Part shown: positions 16,097 to 23,401 of the stretch, piece by piece | How the letters are laid out: the number at the start of each line of letters is the position of its first letter | Numbering within the stretch: position 1 is the first letter of the stretch | Source: JARIHD01 sp036392795 | GTDB lineage: Bacteria > Patescibacteriota > Saccharimonadia > Saccharimonadales > UBA4665 | Reading direction: 5' to 3' | NCBI GenBank assembly: GCA_036392795.1 | Contig: DASVXH010000050.1 | Coordinates: 1-57,298, forward strand | Length of the DNA stretch: 57,298 bases | Notes under the pieces: model-generated | Seen by the model: the letters and a program-made list of their open reading frames with translations, nothing else | Told to the model about the DNA's origin: nothing | The model's database searches: none | Program-made: the position numbers and the translations under genes

Positions 16097-16579
16097 ATGC
16101 ACGATGCTCGACATCTCTACCTTTTTACCCTCGAAGTAGTACCTTTAACCGTTGGTGCAACATACAATCCTTTGCCTTCCCATCTAACGCTTATGAGCCG
16201 CTTCTGGTCAGGATACTCGCCAGAAGCATTAATTGATTTGGTTAAGCCACTCTTTGAACGAACAAAGCCGATAGAACTACTATTTGGACAACCGGCCAAC
16301 ATCGGCCCAAAGCATACTGCCGTACATTTGATTGAGCATAGGGACGAAATTAGGCATTTACACAACCAGCTCTGTAGGTTGCTTGATAATATTGCCGTTG
16401 AATACACGAACCCGCAATTTGTAGGCAATGGCCACAAGCCCCATGTAAGTAGACGTGATGGCGACGGCTTTGCGCCAGGCCGTAAGCAAATAGCAAAGGT
16501 CGTCTATCTCATAGAAGTAGAAATAAGAGGTGATGAGCATTTACGCTTTGTTCATGCTAAGTTTGATTTACAAGCCTAA
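16097..16579 (+). CDS. 2H phosphoesterase (2'-5' RNA ligase-like)
   Basis: 160 aa. Two H-x-[ST] motifs define the 2H superfamily: H29-L-T31 in PSHLTLMSRF and H116-V-S118 in HKPHVSRR, spaced about 87 residues apart as in LigT/CPDase proteins. Members open 2',3'-cyclic phosphates or ADP-ribose cyclic phosphates, or act on RNA ends and oligoadenylates. Last gene of the operon, starting 2 bp after the pyrophosphatase stop. It faces the recombinase remnant, whose stop codon is 15 bp away. Whether the target is an RNA end, a cyclic nucleotide or a modified nucleotide is unknown. Confidence 0.85.
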   Translation: MHDARHLYLFTLEVVPLTVGATYNPLPSHLTLMSRFWSGYSPEALIDLVKPLFERTKPIELLFGQPANIGPKHTAVHLIEHRDEIRHLHNQLCRLLDNIAVEYTNPQFVGNGHKPHVSRRDGDGFAPGRKQIAKVVYLIEVEIRGDEHLRFVHAKFDLQA

Positions 16580-16594
16580 CCAGGCTAATCTCTA

Positions 16595-17425
16595 CTAACT
16601 AGCGTAAGCCAAGCTACTAATAGCGGTTCTGACTTCCTTTACTACGGTGTACCAAGTTTTCAAAAGTGCATTTTCGTATTCATCCCGTATCTTATCGGGC
16701 ATGGTTCTAACCAAATTCAAATGCTCCCTCATTGTCTTTGCATGAGTTTGGACTGGAATTAGCCATTTATTAGGGGTAATCAGCAGTTTTCCGTTGTACA
16801 AAACATGGTTCTGACCAATCGCCATCAGCACTTGTTGTTTCTCACTAATCTCGCCCTTTGCAAACTTTTCGTTAGCATTTGTAAGCGTTTCAAGCGTCTT
16901 GCCAACTATTTCGTACCAATTTTGGACATTCTCGGCGGTCTTAGCTTGCTGCTCCTGTGCCTTTTTAAGTTCTTTCGTAAACTTCTCGCTGCGCTGCTTG
17001 TAGACCTCCGGGGTAATGCTTCCAAACTCTGCTAAGTCTAATAGATTATCAAGCTTCTTCTGAACAGTTGCTATGCTATCAAACTGCATAGCTTGCACAT
17101 CATCACGCTGTTTAATTTCTTCTTTAGCCAACTCGTTAAGTGCTGCAACACCCCATTCGTAAAGTTTGGGTGTTAGCTCATAGATGTCCAGTAGTTCGTA
17201 AAGTTGGTCGTTCAAATCTTGCTCAGTAACAGCGCCTTTCTGACTGCATGGACGCTTTCGCGTGCAGTGATAGTAAGTGTGGTAGTTGACGCCACCGCCA
17301 ACTAGTTTCTTCTTTTTCTTCTCTGCTGTAATCATGCAGCCACACTTACCGCACCCAAGGTGCAAAGAGTATACTCGAGACCAGTGACCATTAGAGTCAC
17401 TCCTGCGGTAACTCGTACCATCCAA
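16595..17425 (-). pseudogene. serine recombinase, C-terminal part only (zinc ribbon + coiled coil)
   Basis: 276 residues. A zinc-ribbon domain begins at about residue 22 with C25-G-K-C28 and continues to YYHCTRKRPC (C54, C60), typical of Recombinase zinc beta-ribbon domains. A long charged helical region (about 75-200) is the coiled-coil subdomain, and the end has AIGQNHVLYNGKLLITPNKW, the usual serine-recombinase C-terminus. The N-terminal resolvase domain with the catalytic serine and the recombinase DNA-binding domain are missing. The first about 21 residues look unrelated, so the breakpoint is near 17365. It cannot recombine on its own. It differs from the remnant at 12.2 kb and bounds the island on the right. 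Confidence 0.85.
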
Positions 17426-17794
17426 AAACCGGTACCCGTATACAGTACACCGCCAGCTCCATTGCCAGTAGCGACAGTGAAGGGCGTGGATATTAGAAGG
17501 CTAGTACCGATACCGGTAGCTACGACGCCTCTACCGGCGTACATACAATTTATACAGCCAAGACCAAGTAAAAACGAGCAATTTCCGGTCAATTCGGAGA
17601 ACCGTGGTTTTTGGTTGCCAGTCGTTGGAGGAGCGGTAGGATGTTTCGCCGGTGCTAGGGTAGGAATCCTTGCCGGACCTGAGGGTGCTCTCTTCGCATG
17701 CGGTGTTGGAGCATTGACTGGAATTGAACGGGGACAAAAAGCCTCTGATCTTCTTGACGCTTACGACGGGGCTATAAAGATACTGTCGTACTAG
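17360..17794 (+). CDS. hypothetical Pro-rich protein with glycine-zipper-like C-terminus (doubtful start)
   Basis: A plus frame of 144 codons from GTG. The first 60 residues are an unusual Pro/Val/Thr-rich run (for example KPVPVYSTPPAPLPVATV), followed by a hydrophobic Gly/Ala segment (WLPVVGGAVGCFAGARVGIL, about 93-112) and ALFACGVGALTGIERGQ, as in small glycine-zipper membrane proteins. The 5' end overlaps the recombinase remnant by 66 bp on the opposite strand, so the real start may lie further in. The region could also be a chimera created at the breakpoint. Coding potential is uncertain. Confidence 0.35.
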   Translation: MQRVYSRPVTIRVTPAVTRTIQKPVPVYSTPPAPLPVATVKGVDIRRLVPIPVATTPLPAYIQFIQPRPSKNEQFPVNSENRGFWLPVVGGAVGCFAGARVGILAGPEGALFACGVGALTGIERGQKASDLLDAYDGAIKILSY

Positions 17795-17826
17795 AAGTAG
17801 AGTATAATCTTTAGGTAAGGATATTT

Positions 17827-18132
17827 ATGATAAGAGTCGAACGAGAATCAGGTTATGCGGATAAGTTGCGCAGTTATGAGGTTGAGCTGGATGGAGTCAT
17901 AATAGGGGAAATCGCAAATGGTCAAAGCAAAAGCTTTGATGTAGCCCCTGGCACGCATACTCTACGTATGAAGATCAGCTGGGCTGGCAGTAATAAAATA
18001 ACGTTCACGCCTGCAAGCGAGACAATTACATTCAAGTGTGCAAGCAGGATGAAGGGTACAAGGGCCTGGCTTGCCATCGCCTATGTTCTCTTTCTGCCTC
18101 ATAAATACATCGAGCTGAAGCAGATTGATTAG
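17827..18132 (+). CDS. small beta-sandwich protein, hypothetical
   Basis: 101 aa. The N-terminal about 75 residues have a carboxypeptidase-regulatory/PEGA-like pattern: VERESGYADKLRSYEVELDG, then IGEIANGQSKSFDVAPGTHT and LRMKISWAGSNK. A short C-terminal hydrophobic stretch (AWLAIAYVLFL) could touch the membrane. Small proteins of this pattern are common in Gram-positive accessory regions and have no known role. AAGGA lies about 8 nt before the start. A TATAAT 20 nt upstream may be its -10. Confidence 0.7.
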   Translation: MIRVERESGYADKLRSYEVELDGVIIGEIANGQSKSFDVAPGTHTLRMKISWAGSNKITFTPASETITFKCASRMKGTRAWLAIAYVLFLPHKYIELKQID

Positions 18133-18179
18133 TCAAAGTTTTTCATTGACTTCGATGTCTCAATGGAAAGGTAATTTTT

Positions 18180-18520
18180 ATGACGAGTGTAAGCGCGAAC
18201 TATATATTTAGTGCAGTCATCGTAAGTATGCATTTTGCTGGCTATTTGGTATATCTCAGACTTAAAAGAAAAGCCAATATGGCAAAATACAAAGCGATGC
18301 ATCTAAACGCAACGGATACTTGCGATTACTAAGACCTCGCGTATTTGTAATATCAATTTTCATTGCTTTCGCTGCCCTTATCTATATGGTATTCAGTGTG
18401 CGTGCCATTATAGGTCTGGCTTCTAATGCATTCCTAATAGGCGCGCCAATTGGTTGTTTGTTGCTATACATGGTTTTGCTTCGGACGGCATATACTGAAC
18501 TAGGAGATTCAAATAAATGA
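18180..18520 (+). pseudogene. first of three tandem small membrane paralogues, frameshifted
   Basis: Two open frames make one protein of normal length for this set. The first (18180-18332, ATG, about 50 aa) encodes a membrane segment and the basic loop LRLKRKANMAKYK, then stops. The second, open from 18266 and ending at 18520, encodes LRLLRPRVFVISIFIAF and a third membrane segment. Joined by a -1 shift between 18266 and 18332 they give about 113 aa, matching the 114-aa neighbours at 18517 and 18866 in layout. It is therefore a broken copy, a sequencing or assembly error, or a programmed frameshift; no obvious slippery heptamer is seen. The stop overlaps the next ATG by 4 bp. Confidence 0.55.
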
Positions 18521-18861
18521 GGTACAGTACCTTCGCCCTGCAATTATTGATAATGCTTATACCAGTTGTCCTAGCGCTTTATCTGTTGTACGTTAAAACT
18601 ACCAACAAAGTGATTGCTAACGACTACAAACCTGAAACGCGGGAATATCGTCTGCATAAAATACTGTATAGCTATCGTTTCTTGCGTATTTCTGTTCTCT
18701 TGGCCTTTCTCGCCATAATCGATTTTGCAAATAGGTTTTTTATCATACCCTCCAATAGGAATCTGGGTTTATCGGTCTTCTTCGTCTTTCAGATAATTGG
18801 CGGACTGATTGTGCTGGTTATGATCTATCAATTGTATTCTGACAGCAAAAATAAAATATAA
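18517..18861 (+). CDS. small three-helix membrane protein, second tandem paralogue
   Basis: 114 aa. An N-terminal membrane segment (about 7-26), a cytoplasmic-type charged loop containing KPETREYRLHKILYSYRFLR, and two further membrane segments (about 55-72 and 85-105). Its arrangement and the 'KP-x-T-x-E-Y' loop match the next gene, pointing to tandem duplication and divergence. The start overlaps the previous stop as ATGA. Function unknown. Confidence 0.7.
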   Translation: MRYSTFALQLLIMLIPVVLALYLLYVKTTNKVIANDYKPETREYRLHKILYSYRFLRISVLLAFLAIIDFANRFFIIPSNRNLGLSVFFVFQIIGGLIVLVMIYQLYSDSKNKI

Positions 18862-18865
18862 TTGC

Positions 18866-19210
18866 ATGAACCCCAACATAAACTTTCTAATCGATATCGC
18901 ATTATTGTTCGGCGGCGTTGCTTACATTTTTACCTTGTTGCGACTTCGTTCAAAACGCGAATCACTACTAAGTCCGCATAAACCCGATACTGAGGCCTAT
19001 AAAAGTATCGAGGCATCTCTTAGTAGCCGGAGGCTAGCGATAGTGGTCGCGGCGACCGTATTGGTTATGCTGAAGACTGCTTTCGACGTGCGTGTCATCA
19101 TGCGAACCGAGGGAGAATCCGCATTAAATACGATAATATTTATTTCGGCACTTGCCACCGTTCTTTTGGGGGCGATAGTTATTGCTGTGTATAGAAAGTA
19201 CAAACAATAG
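18866..19210 (+). CDS. small three-helix membrane protein, third tandem paralogue
   Basis: 114 aa, beginning 4 bp after the previous stop, so translation is probably coupled. Membrane segments lie at about 8-24, 55-72 and 88-108, with a basic loop LRLRSKRESLLSPHKPDTEA shared in pattern with its neighbour. No catalytic or binding motif is visible. The cluster resembles small immunity or holin-like membrane proteins only in size; no function is assigned. Confidence 0.7.
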   Translation: MNPNINFLIDIALLFGGVAYIFTLLRLRSKRESLLSPHKPDTEAYKSIEASLSSRRLAIVVAATVLVMLKTAFDVRVIMRTEGESALNTIIFISALATVLLGAIVIAVYRKYKQ

Positions 19211-19277
19211 TTCAGACAACAAGCACATTGCTCAGCCGTCTACCTCATTGAGCTCTAGATAGGAAAAGGGTAATTCG

Positions 19278-19315
19278 GATCAAGTTTGATCTGGAAAAGC
19301 GTAGAAGAGTAACAT
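19278..19315 (+). promoter_or_regulatory. promoter with palindrome over the -35, histidine phosphatase gene
   Basis: TTGATC (19286-19291), an 18-bp spacer and TAACAT (19310-19315), 8 nt before the ATG at 19324. The -35 forms the right arm of GATCAA-GT-TTGATC (19278-19291), a possible operator. Confidence 0.4.
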
Positions 19316-19323
19316 AGGAAATT

Positions 19324-19836
19324 ATGCTAACCGTCATCTTTGAAACCCACTCCACAGCCATAGACAACCAAGCCAAACTTGCGGCTGGTTGGTATGATGT
19401 AGCACTGTCAGATCTCGGAGAACAGCAAGCTAAAGATCTTGGCCTGCGCCGTAAGGACCAGCATTTTGATACTATCTTTTGCTCCGACTTGCAGCGCTCA
19501 TACCGCACTGCAGAGATCGCGTTCGGCAATAAATTCCCGATCATTCAGGACGCACGCTTGCGCGAGTGCAACTACGGCAAGCTGAACCGCGTACCGAAAG
19601 CCGAGGTTGAAGCAATGCGCGAAGCATGCTTGCATACTCCATTCCCCGGAGGTGAGAGCTATGAAGGCACTCCTAAAAGAATGAAGGAGTTCTTAGAAGA
19701 CCTGCTCAAAAACTACGACGGTAAAACACTGCTGATCATCGGACACCGCGCAACCCAGTACGGACTTGACCAATGGACAGAAGGCATGAGCCTGAAAGAT
19801 GCTGTACTAGGGCCGTGGCAATGGCAACCAGGCTGA
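19324..19836 (+). CDS. histidine phosphatase superfamily protein (phosphoglycerate mutase-like)
   Basis: 170 aa. The N-terminal strand carries FETHSTAIDN, the ETHS variant that replaces the classical RHG while keeping the catalytic His (H9). SDLGEQQAKDLGL and CSDLQRSYRTAE give the conserved Arg, then LRECNYGKLNR (the phosphate-pocket Glu) and LLIIGHRATQYGL (the second catalytic His). These enzymes remove phosphate from sugars, nucleotides or phosphohistidine. The catalytic set is complete, so activity is likely; the substrate is unknown. Confidence 0.85.
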   Translation: MLTVIFETHSTAIDNQAKLAAGWYDVALSDLGEQQAKDLGLRRKDQHFDTIFCSDLQRSYRTAEIAFGNKFPIIQDARLRECNYGKLNRVPKAEVEAMREACLHTPFPGGESYEGTPKRMKEFLEDLLKNYDGKTLLIIGHRATQYGLDQWTEGMSLKDAVLGPWQWQPG

Positions 19837-19868
19837 GAATATTCATTCGATAAGCTTGTGACTCCCAG

Positions 19869-20429
19869 CTAGCCAAGGTTCCGGATCTGTTTGATAATGC
19901 CCGCCTCATCCACCTTCAAGAAATCAGTGGTATCTACTTTTATGATTGTCGAATCAACGTTGAGCGACATGAAGCCTCGCTGAATATACCTCTCAAGATT
20001 TTGTAACCCCGCTTCGCCTTCAGTGTAACTCACGTGCCGGTTATCGCTGCCAGCGCGTTCTTTGAAACGCTGACGTATGGTATCTGCATCCGCGTAGCAA
20101 TATATCTGAACATAACGGACGCCGTATTTTTCTTGCCAGGACTGGAACCTTGCATCGTCATACTTTGGATCAAAAGTACTTTCCACGATGAGCGAGTTGC
20201 CAGCTTTTAGTTGTCCGATGATTACGTAATCCATGAGCTTGTAGCTTACGCTACCGGCCTGTATGGAAGTTTCTCTGTCTTTCCAGCCATACGCATCAAG
20301 GAGTATGACTTTAAGATCGTCTTTGACGACAAGGGGCAAGTTCAGTTCTTGGGCGAGCTTCTTTGCAAGCGTTGTTTTGCCTGCACCGGGAAGGCCGAGA
20401 ATAAGGATGACGATTGGGCTATGCATCAA
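19869..20429 (-). CDS. P-loop kinase, AAA_33/zeta-toxin-like fold
   Basis: 186 aa. The Walker A motif GLPGAGKTT sits at residues 13-21, the acceptor-binding DDLK follows, a second-strand segment SLIVESTFDP serves the role of the substrate Asp/Glu, and a lid-type arginine stretch IRQRFKERAGSDNRHVSYTE lies at about 114-133. The arrangement fits small ATP-dependent kinases of the AAA_33 group (polynucleotide, gluconate or antibiotic kinases). It stands alone on the minus strand, convergent with the phosphatase gene. No partner antitoxin is visible. Confidence 0.8.
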   Translation of the reverse strand: MMHSPIVILILGLPGAGKTTLAKKLAQELNLPLVVKDDLKVILLDAYGWKDRETSIQAGSVSYKLMDYVIIGQLKAGNSLIVESTFDPKYDDARFQSWQEKYGVRYVQIYCYADADTIRQRFKERAGSDNRHVSYTEGEAGLQNLERYIQRGFMSLNVDSTIIKVDTTDFLKVDEAGIIKQIRNLG

Positions 20430-20610
20430 GACTAGTTCCTATCTTTTTAGTTCCTCTACTTTATCATAACCTGCTTTGATGAGTGACGGCTTGGTTCTCA
20501 GTCGTCTCATCGTCTATGCCCAGCTCCTCAAGCCGCGAGCCCAACCCCTCCAGCCCATCCCAAAAATGTTTCGCCGAAGGTCCCCGCAGGTGTACCATCG
20601 AGCTTATGCT

Positions 20611-20634
20611 AAAGACCCCAAAACAGAGGTCTTT
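20611..20634. terminator. possible Rho-independent terminator
   Basis: AAAGACC/GGTCTTT stem (7 bp) with a 10-nt loop, followed on the plus strand by TCCTATT. The T-tract is weak and no plus-strand gene ends immediately before it. Confidence 0.35.
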
Positions 20635-20665
20635 TCCTATTAGGCCTGAGGGTAGCAGAGAGTGA

Positions 20666-20694
20666 TTGACAATATACGCTTCATAGTTTATAAT
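20666..20694 (+). promoter_or_regulatory. perfect consensus sigma-70 promoter, leaderless
   Basis: TTGACA (20666-20671), exactly 17 bp, TATAAT (20689-20694), then 7 nt to the ATG at 20702. Both hexamers match the E. coli consensus exactly. The transcript should start on or one base before the start codon. Confidence 0.85.
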
Positions 20695-20701
20695 AGTATA
20701 A

Positions 20702-21139
20702 ATGTCCAAATCCTCTCATGAGATATCGCGCGCTCAGTTAATGGGCTTAACTCTAAGTCCTCTGCGCCTAGCTGAACTTATTACTGACACAACCAACAGG
20801 GTAATTGGTGACGAACTACTCTTGACGGATCCGTTCAAATCACTTGCAGCAGAATATCTTGGATTTCTAGCCGCCCGGCTTGATGCGCGTACTGAGGCCG
20901 CCGAAATAATGGCTAATGCCTTACCAGATAGCAAAACTCCGATGCTATCAGTAGGGGATCTACTATACACTGCAGGACACGATCTTATTGGAAAGTACCA
21001 GCGGCCCGATCCGGATGCCTCAGATTATCCTGAGGGCTTACCCGTAGATATGGCTGAAGATATTGCCCGTCACACTCGCTTTGCGATAGAAGACCAGCTC
21101 GCCCAAGCTTATGTTGATCAGCTTGGTACCGCTAATTAG
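20702..21139 (+). CDS. hypothetical protein
   Basis: 145 aa, soluble and mostly helical, with Ala/Leu-rich amphipathic segments and no recognised motif. There is no Shine-Dalgarno; a perfect consensus promoter ends 7 nt before the ATG, making this the clearest leaderless gene in the window and suggesting strong expression. Followed by a gene-free stretch of about 300 bp. Confidence 0.7.
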   Translation: MSKSSHEISRAQLMGLTLSPLRLAELITDTTNRVIGDELLLTDPFKSLAAEYLGFLAARLDARTEAAEIMANALPDSKTPMLSVGDLLYTAGHDLIGKYQRPDPDASDYPEGLPVDMAEDIARHTRFAIEDQLAQAYVDQLGTAN

Positions 21140-21442
21140 CTGTGCTAACCAATAAGCGGTCGAATTTCGTGCTAACCTGTGCCAGAATGCCGTACCATAA
21201 GAGACTTCGTTTTTCAGTACATGAAAGAACAGTTTGATCCATGTAAAAAGGGGTTTTTCTGTGTTTCGAAGATCCAGATTATTGCAAGTTGGCGTTTTCC
21301 AGCTCAAAATGCCGGAGGTGATTAGGAATGTCTTTGTCGTTGAAATCAGTCATATGATGCGCCCACTATATACCTACTTGCCTCGATTATCCATGAAATA
21401 ACTCTTTTAACAGAATAAATAGCGCGTTATTCTGGAGAGACA
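21140..21442. other. gene-free stretch with a possible recombinase-tail relic
   Basis: No convincing gene on either strand. Reading the minus strand from about 21307 gives CNNLDLRNTEKPLFTWIKLF and then FFHVLKNEVSYGTAFWH, which loosely resembles the 'GSNL...L.I.W.KPF' end of serine recombinases. It has no upstream domain and could be chance. GGAGAGAC just before 21443 is a likely ribosome binding site for the next gene. Confidence 0.25.
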
Positions 21443-21922
21443 ATGAATAATACAGACGTAATCATCGGCAAAGGCAAACTCGCAGGCAAAGGCGTTTACA
21501 TTGCCCTGCGGGATATCAAAAAAGGTGAAGCCATCACTATCAATGACAAAATTGAATTACAACGCGAGCTTGATACTTTTTTAGAAGCTTACGAAGAAGC
21601 TGCCGATAGCCGGGATTTTACCAAAGTATCCCCGTTCATAGCAGACGATGCCACCTTCTGGTTTACTAATGGCCAATTCAGCGGCAAAGCCGAAATTCAA
21701 AAAGCCTTTGAAGACACCTGGGCAAATATCCAAGAAGAAAAATACAAGGTTTCAGAGGTAAAATGGGTAGCCGTTACTTACTGGGCATCGGCTTGTACCT
21801 ACAAATTTAAATCTGACGGCATTGTTAATGGCAAACGCCAAATCTACGAAGGGCACGGCACAAACATAGTGAGGCGCATTGCTGGCCGCTGGCGGATTGT
21901 ACACGAGCATTTGAGTAAATAA
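21443..21922 (+). CDS. NTF2/SnoaL-like protein with an N-terminal SET-domain fragment
   Basis: 159 aa. Residues 38-159 form an NTF2-like (SnoaL/DUF4440) domain: LDTFLEAYEEAADSRDFTKV, FIADDATFWFTNGQFSGKAE, then a helix and strands ending in RRIAGRWRIVHEHLSK. Such domains bind or isomerise small molecules. The first 32 residues, IIGKGKLAGKGVYIALRDIK, instead match the opening strand of SET-domain proteins. The rest of SET is missing, so the gene looks like a chimera that reused a SET gene's promoter and start. One base separates its stop codon from the next start. Confidence 0.7.
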   Translation: MNNTDVIIGKGKLAGKGVYIALRDIKKGEAITINDKIELQRELDTFLEAYEEAADSRDFTKVSPFIADDATFWFTNGQFSGKAEIQKAFEDTWANIQEEKYKVSEVKWVAVTYWASACTYKFKSDGIVNGKRQIYEGHGTNIVRRIAGRWRIVHEHLSK

Positions 21923-21923
21923 G

Positions 21924-22796
21924 ATGACAAATACACTTATATTCATCAGCGGAAGCATCAACTCCGGCAAAACGACTACTTCGAAACTGCTCGCGCAAAA
22001 GCTGGGTGCAGTATTTATTAATGTTGACGATTTGAACGATCAAATCCCTAACTTTAACCTAGCCACAGACCTAGATAAATCTATGGATTTGGCCATAGCC
22101 GAGATTAATAAATACCTGGCCGAAGGTAAAGACGTTGTTGCCAATTACGTTGTCCGCGAGAGAGATTGGCAGCGTCTTCCTAAAGAAATTAAAACACCGA
22201 ATATCTACGTCATTACTTTAGCTCCCAGGTTGGAGGTTGCTCAAAGCAAGCGGGGCGGACGGCCCTTGAGTGATTGGGAAATGGCCCGGATAAAATATCA
22301 CTATGATACCGGAGTTGCCTCGCCAAGCTTCGGGCATATCATTGATAATTCAGACATAACCTTAGAGGAAACTGTCGATAAAATTCTTGAGATAATTCCT
22401 GTTGAGGTCAAAAAACGCAAGCTACCCTCAATCATCAAAGAAGTAGGATTTGATTTTAGCTGGAACGAACGCAATGTATGGGCTCTAGATGTGCCCGTGG
22501 AAAATATGTCTATAGATGAGCTTACCTGGCATTTCGATATTCCTTTTTGGTCAAAGCCGGGTGGTTTTTATGACTTATGCCCAAAAGACGTTATTGCGCA
22601 TCCTGAGCACTACCCGGAAGAATATGAGCGTACCATGAATGCCGACACCATCCACCCGATTGACGTGATGTTTTGGAAAGAGCGATACGTCATTCTTGAT
22701 GGCTTGCACCGTCTGGTGAAGCAAGCGATAGAAGGCAAAAAGACGGTAAAGGTAAGAAAAATACCACAAGATAAGATTCCGGAGATTTTACATTAG
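21924..22796 (+). CDS. P-loop kinase fused to a ParB/Srx-like domain
   Basis: 290 aa. The N-terminal domain (1-155) has the Walker A GSINSGKTT (residues 10-18), the FINVDDLND switch and GKDVVANYVVRERDWQRLP, a shikimate-kinase or AAA_33-like arrangement. The C-terminal domain (about 165-290) has HPIDVMFWKERYVILDGLHR followed by LVKQAIEGKKTVKVRKI, the 'DGxHR' core of the ParB/sulfiredoxin fold, which in some relatives is a kinase (SerK/SbnI type). No DNA-binding HTH is attached, so plasmid partition is unlikely. A small-molecule phosphotransfer role is more plausible, with unknown substrate. It is in an operon with the preceding NTF2 gene and the following hydrolase. Confidence 0.7.
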   Translation: MTNTLIFISGSINSGKTTTSKLLAQKLGAVFINVDDLNDQIPNFNLATDLDKSMDLAIAEINKYLAEGKDVVANYVVRERDWQRLPKEIKTPNIYVITLAPRLEVAQSKRGGRPLSDWEMARIKYHYDTGVASPSFGHIIDNSDITLEETVDKILEIIPVEVKKRKLPSIIKEVGFDFSWNERNVWALDVPVENMSIDELTWHFDIPFWSKPGGFYDLCPKDVIAHPEHYPEEYERTMNADTIHPIDVMFWKERYVILDGLHRLVKQAIEGKKTVKVRKIPQDKIPEILH

Positions 22797-22798
22797 GT

Positions 22799-23401
22799 AT
22801 GGAAGTGCTCTTCTTGAACGGTCTAACCAACGGTAAAACACGCAGGCGTGAACAATTGGCTTTTGGATATCTGGCGAGGCGAGGTATTAATGTAACACAC
22901 CATGGCGTGGATTGGTTTTCTGGTGACTCATTTGAAACTCTGCGACATGACGCAACCGAAGCAGCCCGAGAACTGTTGCAACAAAAAGGCCGCCTCGCCA
23001 TTGTTGGCTCCAGTGCCGGCGGTAGTATGGCCATGGATGTGTTCTCGGAGTTGCAAGATGAGAATGTGCGGGTGATTAGCCTATGCGGCCGGTTACACCC
23101 AGGTGATTACGATCCTGCCAGTAAACTGTCCCTAGAGTCAGCAGCCCACTTGGGCACACCCCAAGCAAGCCAGAGCTTCTATGATTCGGTGACCTATTGT
23201 GACCAGATTGCTATTCCGGCAGTCAAGGACGAGAACCTACACAAGATCACCGTAATCAAACAGCTTACAGATTTGGTTGTTCCGCGCGAAACCATGGATA
23301 TTGCGGGCGTAAAGCCGATCGTTGTGCCTGGTTTTGGCCACGGGATGGGAATTGCTTTGGCGACCATGAAGCTAGCGGAGATACTAACCCGGCATGAATA
23401 A
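22799..23401 (+). CDS. alpha/beta hydrolase family protein
   Basis: 200 aa. It starts with a strand and FLNGLTNGKTR, and has the nucleophile elbow GSSAGGSM (Ser in G-x-S-x-G) at about residue 76. KITVIKQLTDLVVPRETMDI gives the catalytic Asp region, and the C-terminal PGFGHGMGIA gives the catalytic His. The family includes esterases and lipases; no export signal is seen. It begins 2 bp after the kinase-ParB gene and its stop overlaps the next start by 8 bp. Confidence 0.8.
   Translation: MEVLFLNGLTNGKTRRREQLAFGYLARRGINVTHHGVDWFSGDSFETLRHDATEAARELLQQKGRLAIVGSSAGGSMAMDVFSELQDENVRVISLCGRLHPGDYDPASKLSLESAAHLGTPQASQSFYDSVTYCDQIAIPAVKDENLHKITVIKQLTDLVVPRETMDIAGVKPIVVPGFGHGMGIALATMKLAEILTRHE

Noticed and set aside
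16646..16654. GGTGTACCA matching the 3' end of tRNA-Arg, as a possible right att site
   Set aside because: Only 9 bases and located inside the recombinase coding sequence; about 0.4 such matches are expected by chance in the window.
19869..20429. Zeta toxin of an epsilon/zeta module
   Set aside because: No antitoxin gene next to it and general AAA_33 kinases have the same motifs.
20464..20598. Minus-strand frame of 44 codons (MVHLRGPSAKHFWDG...)
   Set aside because: No ribosome binding site, -10 or homology I recognise; its start contains GGTGTACCAT, shared with tRNA-Arg ends, but a 10-base match can occur by chance in 57 kb.
21924..22796. Plasmid partition protein ParB
   Set aside because: The ParB-like part lacks the HTH DNA-binding domain and there is no partner ParA; the P-loop domain is kinase-like.
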